A stretch of DNA of 64,000 nt from an uncultured Caldisericota bacterium (lineage in GTDB: Bacteria; Caldisericota; Caldisericia; Cryosericales; Cryosericaceae): assembly GCA_903871855.1 (NCBI GenBank), contig CAIQIK010000016.1, positions 1 through 64,000 on the forward strand, given 5' to 3'. The notes under the pieces are model-generated. The model had not been told where the DNA came from, ran no database searches, and was given only the letters and a program-made list of their open reading frames with translations. The translations under genes were made by a program, and so were the position numbers. Numbering within the stretch: the stretch's first letter is position 1; each line of letters starts with the position of its first letter. Positions 18,107 to 26,287 of this stretch are shown piece by piece.

Positions 18107-19093
18107 CTAGCTGTACTTGATACGCGGGTCAACCCACGCGTACACGATATCTGCCACCAGGTTAAACACGATGACCAACACACTGGAAAGCATAAGACCA
18201 ATCATGGCCGTAGGATAGTCGGCTTTGATTTCAGCCTGGATGATCAGGCTTCCCATCCCTGGAATGTTGAAAATCGTCTCTGTGATGGCTGCGCCGCCGA
18301 CAATGCCAGGCACCGACAATGCTATCAACGTCACGATCGGGATCATTGCGTTGCGCAAGGCATGCTTGTTGATGACGGAACGCTCGGGAACGCCCTTGGC
18401 ACGAGCCGTTCGGATATAGTCCTGGCGAACGACTTCAAGCATAGAGGACCGCATGTAACGAGCATAGTAACCTATTGACAGGAAAGACAGAACGAAGACG
18501 GGCATCACGAGATACTGCGCCCGGTCCCCAAGCTTCACCCAGAACGGAGCCTGCTCCAGCCCCGGCGTGATGATCCCGCCTGCAGGCAGCAGGGGCACCC
18601 CGCTCGGTCGTTTCAGGACGACGCTGAAAAGCATCATCATCATCAGTCCTAACCAGAACGAGGGCATGGACATACCCAGAAAGCTGAAGATCGTGACGAC
18701 GTAGTCCGTCATGGAGTACTGCTTGACAGCAGAGATGATACCGATTGGAAGAGCAATGACAAGAGACACCAGGAGTTCGAGCCCCATAACCCGCATGGTC
18801 ACAGGCAACCTTCTGGCGATTACGTCGCGAGCTGTTGAGCCGGGATAGAGGAGAGAGGGACCCCAATCCCCACGGATGACACCGCTGAACCATTTGAAGA
18901 ACCTCAGGTACCAGGGAAGGTCAAACCCCCAGGCCTTTACGAGGCGCTGGATGTCGGACCTCTTGATTCGCGGGTTCTCGATGAGGGCCGCGAATGGGTT
19001 TGGCACGAGGGAGAAGATACCAAAGGACACGATCATCACGATGAGGATGAGTGGGATCATGCCCAGAACACGCCGGATTATGTAATCTCTCAT
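18107..19093 (-). CDS. oppB: Peptide-type ABC transporter permease OppB/DppB
   Basis: A 328-residue permease starting MRDYIIRRVLGMIPLILIVMIVSFGIF, typical for DppB/OppB. The EAA-type loop reads DYIRTARAKGVPERSVINKHALRNAM. It is the first intact gene of the transporter operon. The substrate-binding protein gene expected just upstream is present only as a remnant. Confidence 0.92.
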   Translation of the reverse strand: MRDYIIRRVLGMIPLILIVMIVSFGIFSLVPNPFAALIENPRIKRSDIQRLVKAWGFDLPWYLRFFKWFSGVIRGDWGPSLLYPGSTARDVIARRLPVTMRVMGLELLVSLVIALPIGIISAVKQYSMTDYVVTIFSFLGMSMPSFWLGLMMMMLFSVVLKRPSGVPLLPAGGIITPGLEQAPFWVKLGDRAQYLVMPVFVLSFLSIGYYARYMRSSMLEVVRQDYIRTARAKGVPERSVINKHALRNAMIPIVTLIALSVPGIVGGAAITETIFNIPGMGSLIIQAEIKADYPTAMIGLMLSSVLVIVFNLVADIVYAWVDPRIKYS

Positions 19094-19118
19094 GTTGGCG
19101 AAGACTCCTTTCGGCAGT

Positions 19119-19148
19119 CTCCCACACCCTTCTGTGGAGGCGTGGGAG
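19119..19148 (-). other. Hairpin between the oppA remnant and oppB
   Basis: CTCCCAC pairs with GTGGGAG around a 16-base loop, just upstream of the oppB Shine-Dalgarno (AAAGGAG). No T-run follows. Hairpins between binding-protein and permease genes are common and usually hold the upstream message level high; here it may be a leftover from an intact oppA. Confidence 0.4.
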
Positions 19149-19149
19149 C

Positions 19150-19517
19150 GAATAAATCGAATCTACGGGTCCTCAGACCCTGTAGTTGCGGGGTCGACAG
19201 ACCTGGAAACCGTATCAAGTTGCACCAATACCAGGACTCAATGTTCCAGTTGTTGTACACTGTGGAGGGAAAAAGGGCGTGGTCCTTGAGATCCTTGTGG
19301 ACCTCGTCGGGATAGACGCATTGCTCAAGGTAGAAGCACAGAAAATCTTTGCCTTATCCGGGTTATACGCATACTTGGCCGCTAATGCATTAATCTCGTG
19401 TGAAGCCCAGAGCAAGGAGGGAGCATCCTTGAGACCAGCAGCACTCGCAGTAGCAACGGAGGCGAGCACCGCAGCCCTGAGGCCAGCTGCCAAGACCAGA
19501 CATAAGACTCTCTTCAC
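19150..19517 (-). pseudogene. Decayed oppA-like substrate-binding protein gene
   Basis: Behind an intact AAGGAG, a GTG starts a convincing lipoprotein-like or secretory signal (VLCLVLAAGLRAAVLASVATASA) followed by GLKDAPSL, as seen in some SBP_bac_5 binding proteins. The same short frame then jumps to KYAYNPDKAK, which resembles the C-terminal half of such proteins (NPxKAK). Just beyond, a second frame reads DLKDHALFPSTVYNNWNIESWYW, resembling a binding-protein C-terminus. I read this as a gene with a large internal deletion and a frameshift. An alternative is a short secreted protein of unknown function. Position directly upstream of oppBCDF supports the oppA reading. Confidence 0.5.
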
Positions 19518-19605
19518 GCATACTCCTTCTTAGAATGAATGCAGAACATGCAAAATTCCTTTCGCGTGCTTCCTGGTAAGACACACCTCCCTCCGACATG
19601 GCGAC

Positions 19606-20124
19606 CTACCTGCAGACTGCACCTCTGTATCCAGAGCCAACATCAAAGAGATCAAAGCAGGAGGATCGCCCAACGTCGCTGTCCGCCGAGCCCACTAGGT
19701 ACTTACCCATCGTAATGTTATACCACGGTCGGCTGAGAGTGTCAATTGAACGACCCTCGCGACCTGCGGGTATGGGCTCCAGGAACAACGCGACACAAAA
19801 TGCCGCCACGGCCAATCCAACTCCAAGAATCGGGTTCATGAACCGCGACCAAACCCTTGTGGCTTTTCTGAGACCAGGACTACAGCCAGGCCTCAAACAC
19901 TGGACTTCCCGAGCAGCCAAAAGGCACATACGTTGCTCGAATTCCTTCCCTTCGGCGACCTCCAAAGGCATGACAAATGTGGCTAGATCGACAACCGCCA
20001 TTGTGTCATGCGAAAGTCGTCTGGCCTGCACACCCTTGAACAGGTCGCAGTCACCCTGAATGATGTTCTCGATGACCCTGTCCAGCTGATCAGCTTGTTT
20101 CAGTTCTGTCTCTTCATACGCCAT
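19606..20124 (-). CDS. Putative anti-sigma factor (single-pass membrane protein)
   Basis: Not recognised by family. The 172-residue protein has a helical, charged N-terminal half, one transmembrane segment at about 97-117 (ILGVGLAVAAFCVALFL) and a roughly 55-residue C-terminal part that would lie outside the cytoplasm. It overlaps the end of the sigma factor gene by 11 bases, the classic arrangement for an anti-sigma factor. The HxxxCxxC zinc motif of ZAS-type anti-sigma factors is not visible. The start used is MAYEETEL; the ORF track starts eight codons earlier. Confidence 0.55.
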   Translation of the reverse strand: MAYEETELKQADQLDRVIENIIQGDCDLFKGVQARRLSHDTMAVVDLATFVMPLEVAEGKEFEQRMCLLAAREVQCLRPGCSPGLRKATRVWSRFMNPILGVGLAVAAFCVALFLEPIPAGREGRSIDTLSRPWYNITMGKYLVGSADSDVGRSSCFDLFDVGSGYRGAVCR

Positions 20125-20677
20125 CTGGCTCACCCATCTTTCCCGCAATCATTGTCTTGACCTCGGTCAACGCCCGGAACAGCAGCACCTTCACATTACT
20201 TTCGCTGAGACTAAGCAGGAACGAGACTTCTCTCACAGACCTGCGTTCAAGGAGTCTCATCCGAACAACCGACCTCTTGGGCTCCTCGAGGTGGTCGATT
20301 GCCTCGTGCACCACGGCCTTCGTGTCAGCCGCCTCCGCCAGCTCATATGGGTCCTTGAGCAGGCCCGTGGAATGAACATCCATGAACTCCTGAAAGGGAA
20401 GCATGGGGTAGCCGGTCTGTTGTCTGTAATAGTCCGAGAGAGCATTTCGTTCAATCTTGTACACCCAGACGTCAAGCGGAATGCCCTGGTACGTGAAACC
20501 TTTGATGGACGAGATTACTCTGCTTATCGTGTCTTCAGCAATGTCCTCGGCAGTAGCCCTGCTCTTGACATGTCTCAGAGCATAGGCCAGCATGCGAGGG
20601 ACAAAGCGCTCGACAAACCAGCGCCATGCCTCCTCATCGGCCTGCTGCAGCTTGAGTATGAATTCCTCGTCATCCAC
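20114..20677 (-). CDS. ECF-type RNA polymerase sigma factor (sigma70 family)
   Basis: A 187-residue sigma factor with region 2 (FVERFVPRMLAYALRHVKSRATAEDIAEDTISRV, then DVWVYKIERNALSDYYR) and region 4 (HLEEPKRSVVRMRLLERRSVREVSFLLSLSESNVKVLLFRAL). There is no region 1.1 or 3, so it fits the ECF group. GTG start; no good Shine-Dalgarno at a normal distance. A GTAACC...CGATTA pair upstream resembles an ECF promoter and could mean autoregulation, but this is speculative. No regulon target is obvious nearby. Confidence 0.85.
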   Translation of the reverse strand: MDDEEFILKLQQADEEAWRWFVERFVPRMLAYALRHVKSRATAEDIAEDTISRVISSIKGFTYQGIPLDVWVYKIERNALSDYYRQQTGYPMLPFQEFMDVHSTGLLKDPYELAEAADTKAVVHEAIDHLEEPKRSVVRMRLLERRSVREVSFLLSLSESNVKVLLFRALTEVKTMIAGKMGEPDGV

Positions 20678-20727
20678 GTTGATTATCGCGCTTCCTCACT
20701 CGTATAATCGTGATTGTAAGCAATTGG

Positions 20728-21432
20728 TTACATCTGAGAAGGTGAACGGAAACCAAAAATGCCCGTACCGACACGTATCATGTTCGAGCCACGCTCGATC
20801 GCCAATTCAAAGTCGTCGGACGTTCCCATGGACAACAACGTGACATGTGACGAACCCAAGTCCTTGGCAAGTTCGTGGAACAGCACACTGACAGACTCAT
20901 ACATGTTCGCGCGCATTTGCGTTGTTGCTTGAAGAGGGACTACCACCATCAGTCCGGAGATCTCATGCAGCCAAGGAGTATCGGCTGCAGCAAGCTCACG
21001 AATCTTGGGCATGGTCAATCCGCCCTTCTGTGATTCTTCACCGGCATTCACCTCCAGCAGGAACGTACATGCCCTCTGCGCAGCGCGATCCTGCATATCA
21101 TGCAGATGCTCGAGGAGTTCCGGATCTGCCGAATCGACCGCATCAAACATGCGGAGGATGGCATTGTACTTGTTCGACTGGAGTCGACCGATGTACCGGA
21201 CAGTCGCCCCGTAGCTCTCTCGCAGGGTAAAAACGTTCTTGCGAATGGCTTCCTGGAGGTAGTTCTCACCAATTTCGGTCACCCCTGCATCAATGGCTTC
21301 CAAAATCCGGGGAAGGGGCTGTGTCTTTGTCACGCAGACAATATGCGGTTCACCGGGTTGGCCGGCCGCCCGGCGATATGAAAAACAGGCTCGCTCGCGG
21401 ACTTCCGCGAGACGATCAGCTATCGAGCCCAC
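20728..21432 (-). CDS. yggS: PLP homeostasis protein (YggS/PROSC family)
   Basis: A 234-residue fold-type III PLP-binding protein that buffers pyridoxal phosphate. The PLP lysine is in CVTKTQ; GENYLQEA, YIGRLQSNK and the late SMGTSDDFELAIERGSNMIRVG block are diagnostic. It follows ftsZ after eight bases, a common neighbour in Gram-positive-type division clusters. Confidence 0.93.
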   Translation of the reverse strand: MGSIADRLAEVRERACFSYRRAAGQPGEPHIVCVTKTQPLPRILEAIDAGVTEIGENYLQEAIRKNVFTLRESYGATVRYIGRLQSNKYNAILRMFDAVDSADPELLEHLHDMQDRAAQRACTFLLEVNAGEESQKGGLTMPKIRELAAADTPWLHEISGLMVVVPLQATTQMRANMYESVSVLFHELAKDLGSSHVTLLSMGTSDDFELAIERGSNMIRVGTGIFGFRSPSQM

Positions 21433-21440
21433 AGCCGGGG

Positions 21441-22556
21441 CTAGAAGCCGCGAGGCGGCCCCTTGCGCAATATGGCAGGGAGCTCGACTTCCTCGACCTT
21501 GAATTCCTTGAGAATCTTCTTCTCCTGTTCTGTCTCGGCTTTTTGAGGCTGCATCCCGGACGCTACCACCGTGATACGAATCTCATCGTTGGCCTCGCCA
21601 GACTCACCCAGGACTTCGTCAAAAGGATCGGCCAGACCGAAAATGATCTTGGCATCCTTCGACTTTGATGCACTCGACTGAATCGCCGTCGAGATGACAT
21701 CCATCTCTTCCATAGAGATCTCATGGCCAATGACGTTGTAGATAAGCCCGGTGGCGCCCTGCATTGAATACTCGAGCAGCTCGTAGTTGGTGGCGGCCCT
21801 GATGGCCTTTGCCGCACGTTCGTCACCCTTACCCGTTCCCATGCCTATCCAGATGCTGCCGTCTGTTCTATCGGGAAGCTCTCCAGAAGAAGTCGATGTT
21901 AAAACGTTTTTGAGATCAGCAAAATCGAGGTTGATGATACCAGGTGTCCGGATGAGCTCAGTGATGCCCTGAACCGCCTTCTTCAGGACCTCGTCGGCCT
22001 TACGGAATGCATTGCTGATGGTGATCTTCCCTTCCTCCAATTTGAATAGCCGCTGGTTTGGGATGACGATCAATCCATCGACACTGTCGCGAAGCTCCTT
22101 GATGCCATCCGCTGCGACCTTGGATCGCTGGGGGCCCTCGAAGTTGAACGGCTTGGTGACAATTGCAATGGTGAGGATGCCTAGCTCGCGAGCCACTTTC
22201 GCTAGGACAGGAGAACCTCCTGTGCCCGTGCCTCCACCCATGCCGGCAGTTATGAACAGAAGAGAGGAGCCGGTAATTGCTTCTTTGAGTATCTCTCTGC
22301 TCTCTTCTGCTGCTTTTCTCCCCACCTCAGGGTCGGCGCCTGCGCCCATTCCTCGAGCTACCTTCGCCCCAATCTGAACCTTGCTTTCTGCCCGACTGTA
22401 TCGCAAAACCTGCGTATCTGTGTTGACGGCCATGAAATCGACACCGGAAGGAAAATCCCCTACCATCCGATTGATAGCATTGCCACCCCCACCGCCCACA
22501 CCGATGACCCTAATGCTTACATTCGAGCTTCCCCAGGGATCCAGTCGATCATCCAT
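21441..22556 (-). CDS. ftsZ: Cell division protein FtsZ
   Basis: Tubulin-like GTPase that builds the Z ring. It has VIGVGGGGGNAINRM at the N-terminus, the tubulin signature GGGTGTGGSP (usually GGGTGTGAAP), the synergy loop NLDFADLK and a C-terminal VELPAILRK peptide that resembles the FtsA-binding tail. 371 residues, with a short linker before the tail. Confidence 0.97.
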   Translation of the reverse strand: MDDRLDPWGSSNVSIRVIGVGGGGGNAINRMVGDFPSGVDFMAVNTDTQVLRYSRAESKVQIGAKVARGMGAGADPEVGRKAAEESREILKEAITGSSLLFITAGMGGGTGTGGSPVLAKVARELGILTIAIVTKPFNFEGPQRSKVAADGIKELRDSVDGLIVIPNQRLFKLEEGKITISNAFRKADEVLKKAVQGITELIRTPGIINLDFADLKNVLTSTSSGELPDRTDGSIWIGMGTGKGDERAAKAIRAATNYELLEYSMQGATGLIYNVIGHEISMEEMDVISTAIQSSASKSKDAKIIFGLADPFDEVLGESGEANDEIRITVVASGMQPQKAETEQEKKILKEFKVEEVELPAILRKGPPRGF

Positions 22557-22584
22557 AGTGGATTTCCCTCCCCGTCAGTACGTC

Positions 22585-23817
22585 TTAGTCAAACAGGTCA
22601 AGGCCCTTGAACAAACCGATCAGGCCTTTGAATGCGCGCTTCTTCTGGACTCCTGCACCATCGCCGTGGATGCCGAGTTCGAGCAACCCGACTGATGTCG
22701 AGAAGCTGGGATTCTTGAACGAGCTGAAAACAACGTCATCAACTGTCGGCTGTCCCATTCGAGCTCGCAGTCCGCTGATCTCAGAGAACTTGTCCGCGAT
22801 GTGAGGCACCATCGCCGTCCCTCCGGTCAAGACGAGACCGGCCGGCAGCATGTTATTGTAGCTGGAGTGTACCAGTTCCAGTTTCACGGCCTCAGCTATT
22901 TCCTCGACACGCGATGTCACGACATCGCTGATATATGACTTCGTTGTTGCAAGAACACCATCACCCGATGCTGTCGAATAACTCACCTGGCTATCCTGAA
23001 AATCCTTTCCCCTGCTCGCATCCACCGAACCGTAGGCCACCTTGAGCTCTTCAGCAACATTCAGGCTTGTCTTCAGCATCATGGCAAGATCCATCGTCAC
23101 ATGGCGGCCACCTATAGGTAGGACGGCGATATAGCTGAGACTGCCTCCTGTAAAAACGGCCAGGTCCGTCGTGTCTCCCCCGATGTCGACGCAGGCGACT
23201 CCGATTTCCTTCTCTTCTAATGAGAGGACAGCATCAGCTGACGCCAAGCCTTCGACCACGAGCCTATCCACCTTGAGACCAGACTCTGTCACACAACGAC
23301 GGAGGTTGTCCAGGATCGTCGATTGTCCAGTGACTATGAACGCCTCAAACTCAAGACGGATGCCCGACATCCTCAATGGGTCCTTGATGCCTTCCTGACC
23401 GTCCACGAGGTACTGGCGCGGGATCACATGGATGATCTCCTGGTTTGGTCCCAGCAAGATGGCTCTGGCAGACTCCCACACGCGATTCACATCGTCCTTC
23501 TGTATCTCCCGCCCCGGCCGGGATATTGCAACAAGGCCACGGTTCACCAATCCAGTGATATGACTACCGCCAACGTTCACGATTACCGACGAGATGGAGT
23601 AGCTGCTCATCCGTTCTGCCTCGTCGCGTGCCGCTTGGATAGCCTGTGTCACACCTTCCATATCTACGACGACGCCACGCTTCAGACTGCTGCACGGCGC
23701 CGTGCCGACCCCGAGAATGGAGTCGAGGCTGCCTCCTGTCGCCGAAGCTATGAGCATCTTGACGCGGGTACTCCCAATATCGAGTACACTGACGATTCTT
23801 TCCTGGCCAGCCATCAT
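22585..23817 (-). CDS. ftsA: Cell division protein FtsA
   Basis: Actin-like ATPase that anchors FtsZ to the membrane. Phosphate-1 motif VLDIGSTRVKML, the SHS2/1C insert with QEIIHVIPRQYLVDGQEGIKDP, phosphate-2 VDIGGDTTDLAVF, and LTGGTAMVP. The C-terminus (RAFKGLIGLFKGLDLFD) is an amphipathic helix suited to membrane targeting. 410 residues; overlaps the small basic protein gene by four bases. Confidence 0.95.
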   Translation of the reverse strand: MMAGQERIVSVLDIGSTRVKMLIASATGGSLDSILGVGTAPCSSLKRGVVVDMEGVTQAIQAARDEAERMSSYSISSVIVNVGGSHITGLVNRGLVAISRPGREIQKDDVNRVWESARAILLGPNQEIIHVIPRQYLVDGQEGIKDPLRMSGIRLEFEAFIVTGQSTILDNLRRCVTESGLKVDRLVVEGLASADAVLSLEEKEIGVACVDIGGDTTDLAVFTGGSLSYIAVLPIGGRHVTMDLAMMLKTSLNVAEELKVAYGSVDASRGKDFQDSQVSYSTASGDGVLATTKSYISDVVTSRVEEIAEAVKLELVHSSYNNMLPAGLVLTGGTAMVPHIADKFSEISGLRARMGQPTVDDVVFSSFKNPSFSTSVGLLELGIHGDGAGVQKKRAFKGLIGLFKGLDLFD

Positions 23818-24155
23818 GCCTCCTTCTTCAAGAGAACGCGTCGGATGATTGCAATGTTCTGGTACATCCTGCTTCCGAACACGACGACTGCCGCAAGGTA
23901 AAGGTCGATGCCCAGCTGATCACCCAAATACCCAAGCAGCGCTGCAACAAGACTGTTGATCAGGAAACCTGACAAGAATACTGTTGCATCGAAGCTGTCC
24001 TTCAGGTAACCCTTGATACCGCCGAGGATTGAATCCATGCCAGCCAGAAGGGCCAACCCCACATACTTAGAATAGACGGCGGGAATATGCACGGGGCGAA
24101 GAATCCCGATGATGATACCAAGTACGAGTCCGCATACTGTTACGAAGCCAACCAT
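23814..24155 (-). CDS. sbp: Small basic protein (Sbp, DUF1290)
   Basis: A 113-residue membrane protein with about four hydrophobic segments, matching the DUF1290 small basic protein found next to DUF881 genes and ftsA/ftsZ in Bacillus-type and actinobacterial division clusters. Hallmarks are LGIIIGILRPVHIP, YVGLALLAGMDSILGGIKG, FLSGFLINSLVAALLGYLGDQLG and NIAIIRRVLL. Function not settled; presumed division-related. Confidence 0.88.
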   Translation of the reverse strand: MVGFVTVCGLVLGIIIGILRPVHIPAVYSKYVGLALLAGMDSILGGIKGYLKDSFDATVFLSGFLINSLVAALLGYLGDQLGIDLYLAAVVVFGSRMYQNIAIIRRVLLKKEA

Positions 24156-24174
24156 AGATATCTGTTTTCCTCCC

Positions 24175-24846
24175 CTAGTTGCTGATCCTTAGCAGGTTGA
24201 CTTTTTGAACTATAGCACCAATGCGCCTCAGGTTCAACAAATCGAGCACACCTCCGGGAATCTGCAGCCCCTTGGACATGTTTTCCGTGTCGCCAATCGC
24301 GTCTATAACCAGTGGCATGCTCGTTACCTTTTCACCCACGCGAACGTTGAGGCCCGCTCTGTATACGGAACTCGAGTCGGTCAGGCGTATGCCATTCAAC
24401 GATATGACTTCGGCTCCCGATGCCCAGAGATCATTGAGAAGAAGGAGCAGGTCCTCATCGGCCAGTATTGATGGTGAGGACCCTGATGATTGCTCTCGGA
24501 TCGTGATCCGGATGCCAGGACCGGCGAGCGGGACGGCCCCGGTTCTCTGTTTCAACGCAGTAGCTTCGTGCTGCAACTGATTCACTTGCGCGGCAGTGTC
24601 ATCAGAAGAACGAAGGTATTGCATGACTTTCTGCGACATGTCTGTCTCCTCGACGAGGAGGTCCTGTTTGTGCTGCTGGAGGTCCTTGATGACACGGATG
24701 AGGTCCTGCGGGTCCTGGTTCTGATAGGTCTGCTTCATCTCGCGGACGACGTGCGCCTGTCCAGGGAGGAGGAGCCCGACAAAGAAACTAATGACAAAGA
24801 AAATCAGAATTGTCGACTGCCAGCGCGACTGCCTGGTCCGCTTCAT
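24175..24846 (-). CDS. DUF881 family protein (first of two paralogues, nearer ftsA)
   Basis: A 223-residue bitopic protein: basic N-terminus, one membrane helix (TILIFFVISFFVGLLL), a coiled coil at about 40-95, and a DUF881 domain with GPGIRITIRE, LLLLLNDLWASGAEVISLNGIRLT and a C-terminal RRIGAIVQKVNLL. The family accompanies division genes in many Gram-positives. It overlaps the second DUF881 gene by four bases. Confidence 0.85.
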   Translation of the reverse strand: MKRTRQSRWQSTILIFFVISFFVGLLLPGQAHVVREMKQTYQNQDPQDLIRVIKDLQQHKQDLLVEETDMSQKVMQYLRSSDDTAAQVNQLQHEATALKQRTGAVPLAGPGIRITIREQSSGSSPSILADEDLLLLLNDLWASGAEVISLNGIRLTDSSSVYRAGLNVRVGEKVTSMPLVIDAIGDTENMSKGLQIPGGVLDLLNLRRIGAIVQKVNLLRISN

Positions 24847-25577
24847 TTGGCACCTGCTGCATACTTAAACGCAGCGTTGTTCAGCGACGCCGGGACAGTC
24901 ACGGACGTCTTCGTCTCAAGCGAACACGTGATCTCAAACCGATCACGGTATACCTCCAGCACCCGGAAGAAAACGTCCTGAGAAATGCTGTCGGCGAGCA
25001 TCTCGGGGTTTCCCAGTGCAGTGATAACGTAGGGTGGCGACATCCTGCTCGAATTCACGAGGATGATGGGGCCAGCACAAACGATAGGGGTATTCCCGAG
25101 AACGCGCTGGTCGTTGATGGCAATCGCCGTGGCACCATATCTCCGCATGAGATTCACGACGCTGCGGAGGTAACCGTCGTGGATGACGAAGTAGTTCGGA
25201 TCATCGGAGAGTGTCGGGGTACGGGAACTGTCGCTCAGCGTTACGATAACACCAGGACCCGTCGCCTCGGCAAGCCCCGCTTTTGCTCTCAGCTCTCCAA
25301 GCTGCTGCGTTAGAACACGCACTTCGTCGCTCGTGGCAGCGCCCTTGCTCTCAAGCTCTCCTAACTGTCCCCGAAGATCGACAATGCGCTGGGCAGCACT
25401 ATCATTCTCCTTTTCCAGTCCCTTCATGATTTCGACCAACTCGACATTCTGGGCAGAAACGACGTACGCTTTGTTTACTGTAGGCTCGAACTGGACAGCC
25501 AAAAGGTATCCGAATCCGGCAGCTATGATGAACAGCGCAGTGAGGAAAAGGCCTCCGTTTCTTCCACGTGTGATCAT
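24843..25577 (-). CDS. DUF881 family protein (second paralogue)
   Basis: A 244-residue paralogue of the adjacent protein with the same layout: membrane helix (LFLTALFIIAAGFGYLLAV), coiled coil near 45-100, DUF881 domain with GPGVIVTLSD, VVNLMRRYGATAIAINDQRVLG and a VPASLNNAAFKYA tail. Probably arose by tandem duplication. The two coiled coils could heterodimerise; this is inference. Confidence 0.85.
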   Translation of the reverse strand: MITRGRNGGLFLTALFIIAAGFGYLLAVQFEPTVNKAYVVSAQNVELVEIMKGLEKENDSAAQRIVDLRGQLGELESKGAATSDEVRVLTQQLGELRAKAGLAEATGPGVIVTLSDSSRTPTLSDDPNYFVIHDGYLRSVVNLMRRYGATAIAINDQRVLGNTPIVCAGPIILVNSSRMSPPYVITALGNPEMLADSISQDVFFRVLEVYRDRFEITCSLETKTSVTVPASLNNAAFKYAAGAK

Positions 25578-26248
25578 GGGGTCCCCGGGATGACGGCCTG
25601 GCCGTCGAACCGCAGATCGATGGTTACTTTCTTCACTTTGAATGCAGGCATGCCGAGGACCGCGATCCCTCGTTCGATCTTGGAAGCCCCATTCGCGCTA
25701 TCACCGAAGATAAGCGTCTTGCCGTCTTTCAACCGTACGACAAATCCCATTGATGAGGACAGTGACATATCCATGACAGCCAACTGGTCCCGATACTGCA
25801 TCAACTGGCAGCACAGCGGCGCATACTTGAGCGAAGTGGCCAGAAAGGCTGGGGGTGCAGACGGGAACCCACTTACGTCAACCACGTTCCAGGACGCCGA
25901 TGCCCTTGTCACGGTGTAGGCTGTTCCCGTCTGCAGGAACACGGCAACCAGCTTATCCCCTTGCCTGATCACCACATCGGGGTCAGTTATGTCTACACTG
26001 ACAGTGGCGTTCCAGGGTCGTTCGCGCTTGATAGTCACATCAGAAACGGGGAGTCCCTTCAGCCTGTCAACGACCGAAACCCTGCTGAGGAACATGAGGA
26101 AACCCTGAGGTCTACTACGCCAGACCTGATCCACGACAGGAGCCTCCCAGGAGTCTGCATGTACGGCTACACGAGCGGCCGGTACAGTAAACCAGTAGAC
26201 CGCCACTACCACCAAAGCAATCAGACCCATGCGCCACAGTAGCTTCAT
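25574..26248 (-). CDS. ftsQ: FtsQ/DivIB-like division protein
   Basis: A 224-residue bitopic protein with an N-terminal membrane helix (MGLIALVVVAVYWFTV) and a POTRA-type region (VSVVDRLKGLPVSDVTIKRERPWNATVSVDI), then a beta domain. Sequence similarity to FtsQ is weak in general; the call leans on architecture and on its place between murB and ftsA. It would bridge early and late divisome parts outside the membrane. Confidence 0.75.
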   Translation of the reverse strand: MKLLWRMGLIALVVVAVYWFTVPAARVAVHADSWEAPVVDQVWRSRPQGFLMFLSRVSVVDRLKGLPVSDVTIKRERPWNATVSVDITDPDVVIRQGDKLVAVFLQTGTAYTVTRASASWNVVDVSGFPSAPPAFLATSLKYAPLCCQLMQYRDQLAVMDMSLSSSMGFVVRLKDGKTLIFGDSANGASKIERGIAVLGMPAFKVKKVTIDLRFDGQAVIPGTP

Positions 26249-26287
26249 AAACGGAGGAACTCATAACTGATACCCATGCACCACCTC

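Noticed and set aside
17141-18478. 445-aa plus-strand ORF
   Set aside because: Antisense to oppC and oppB, His/Asp-rich composition typical of a shadow frame.
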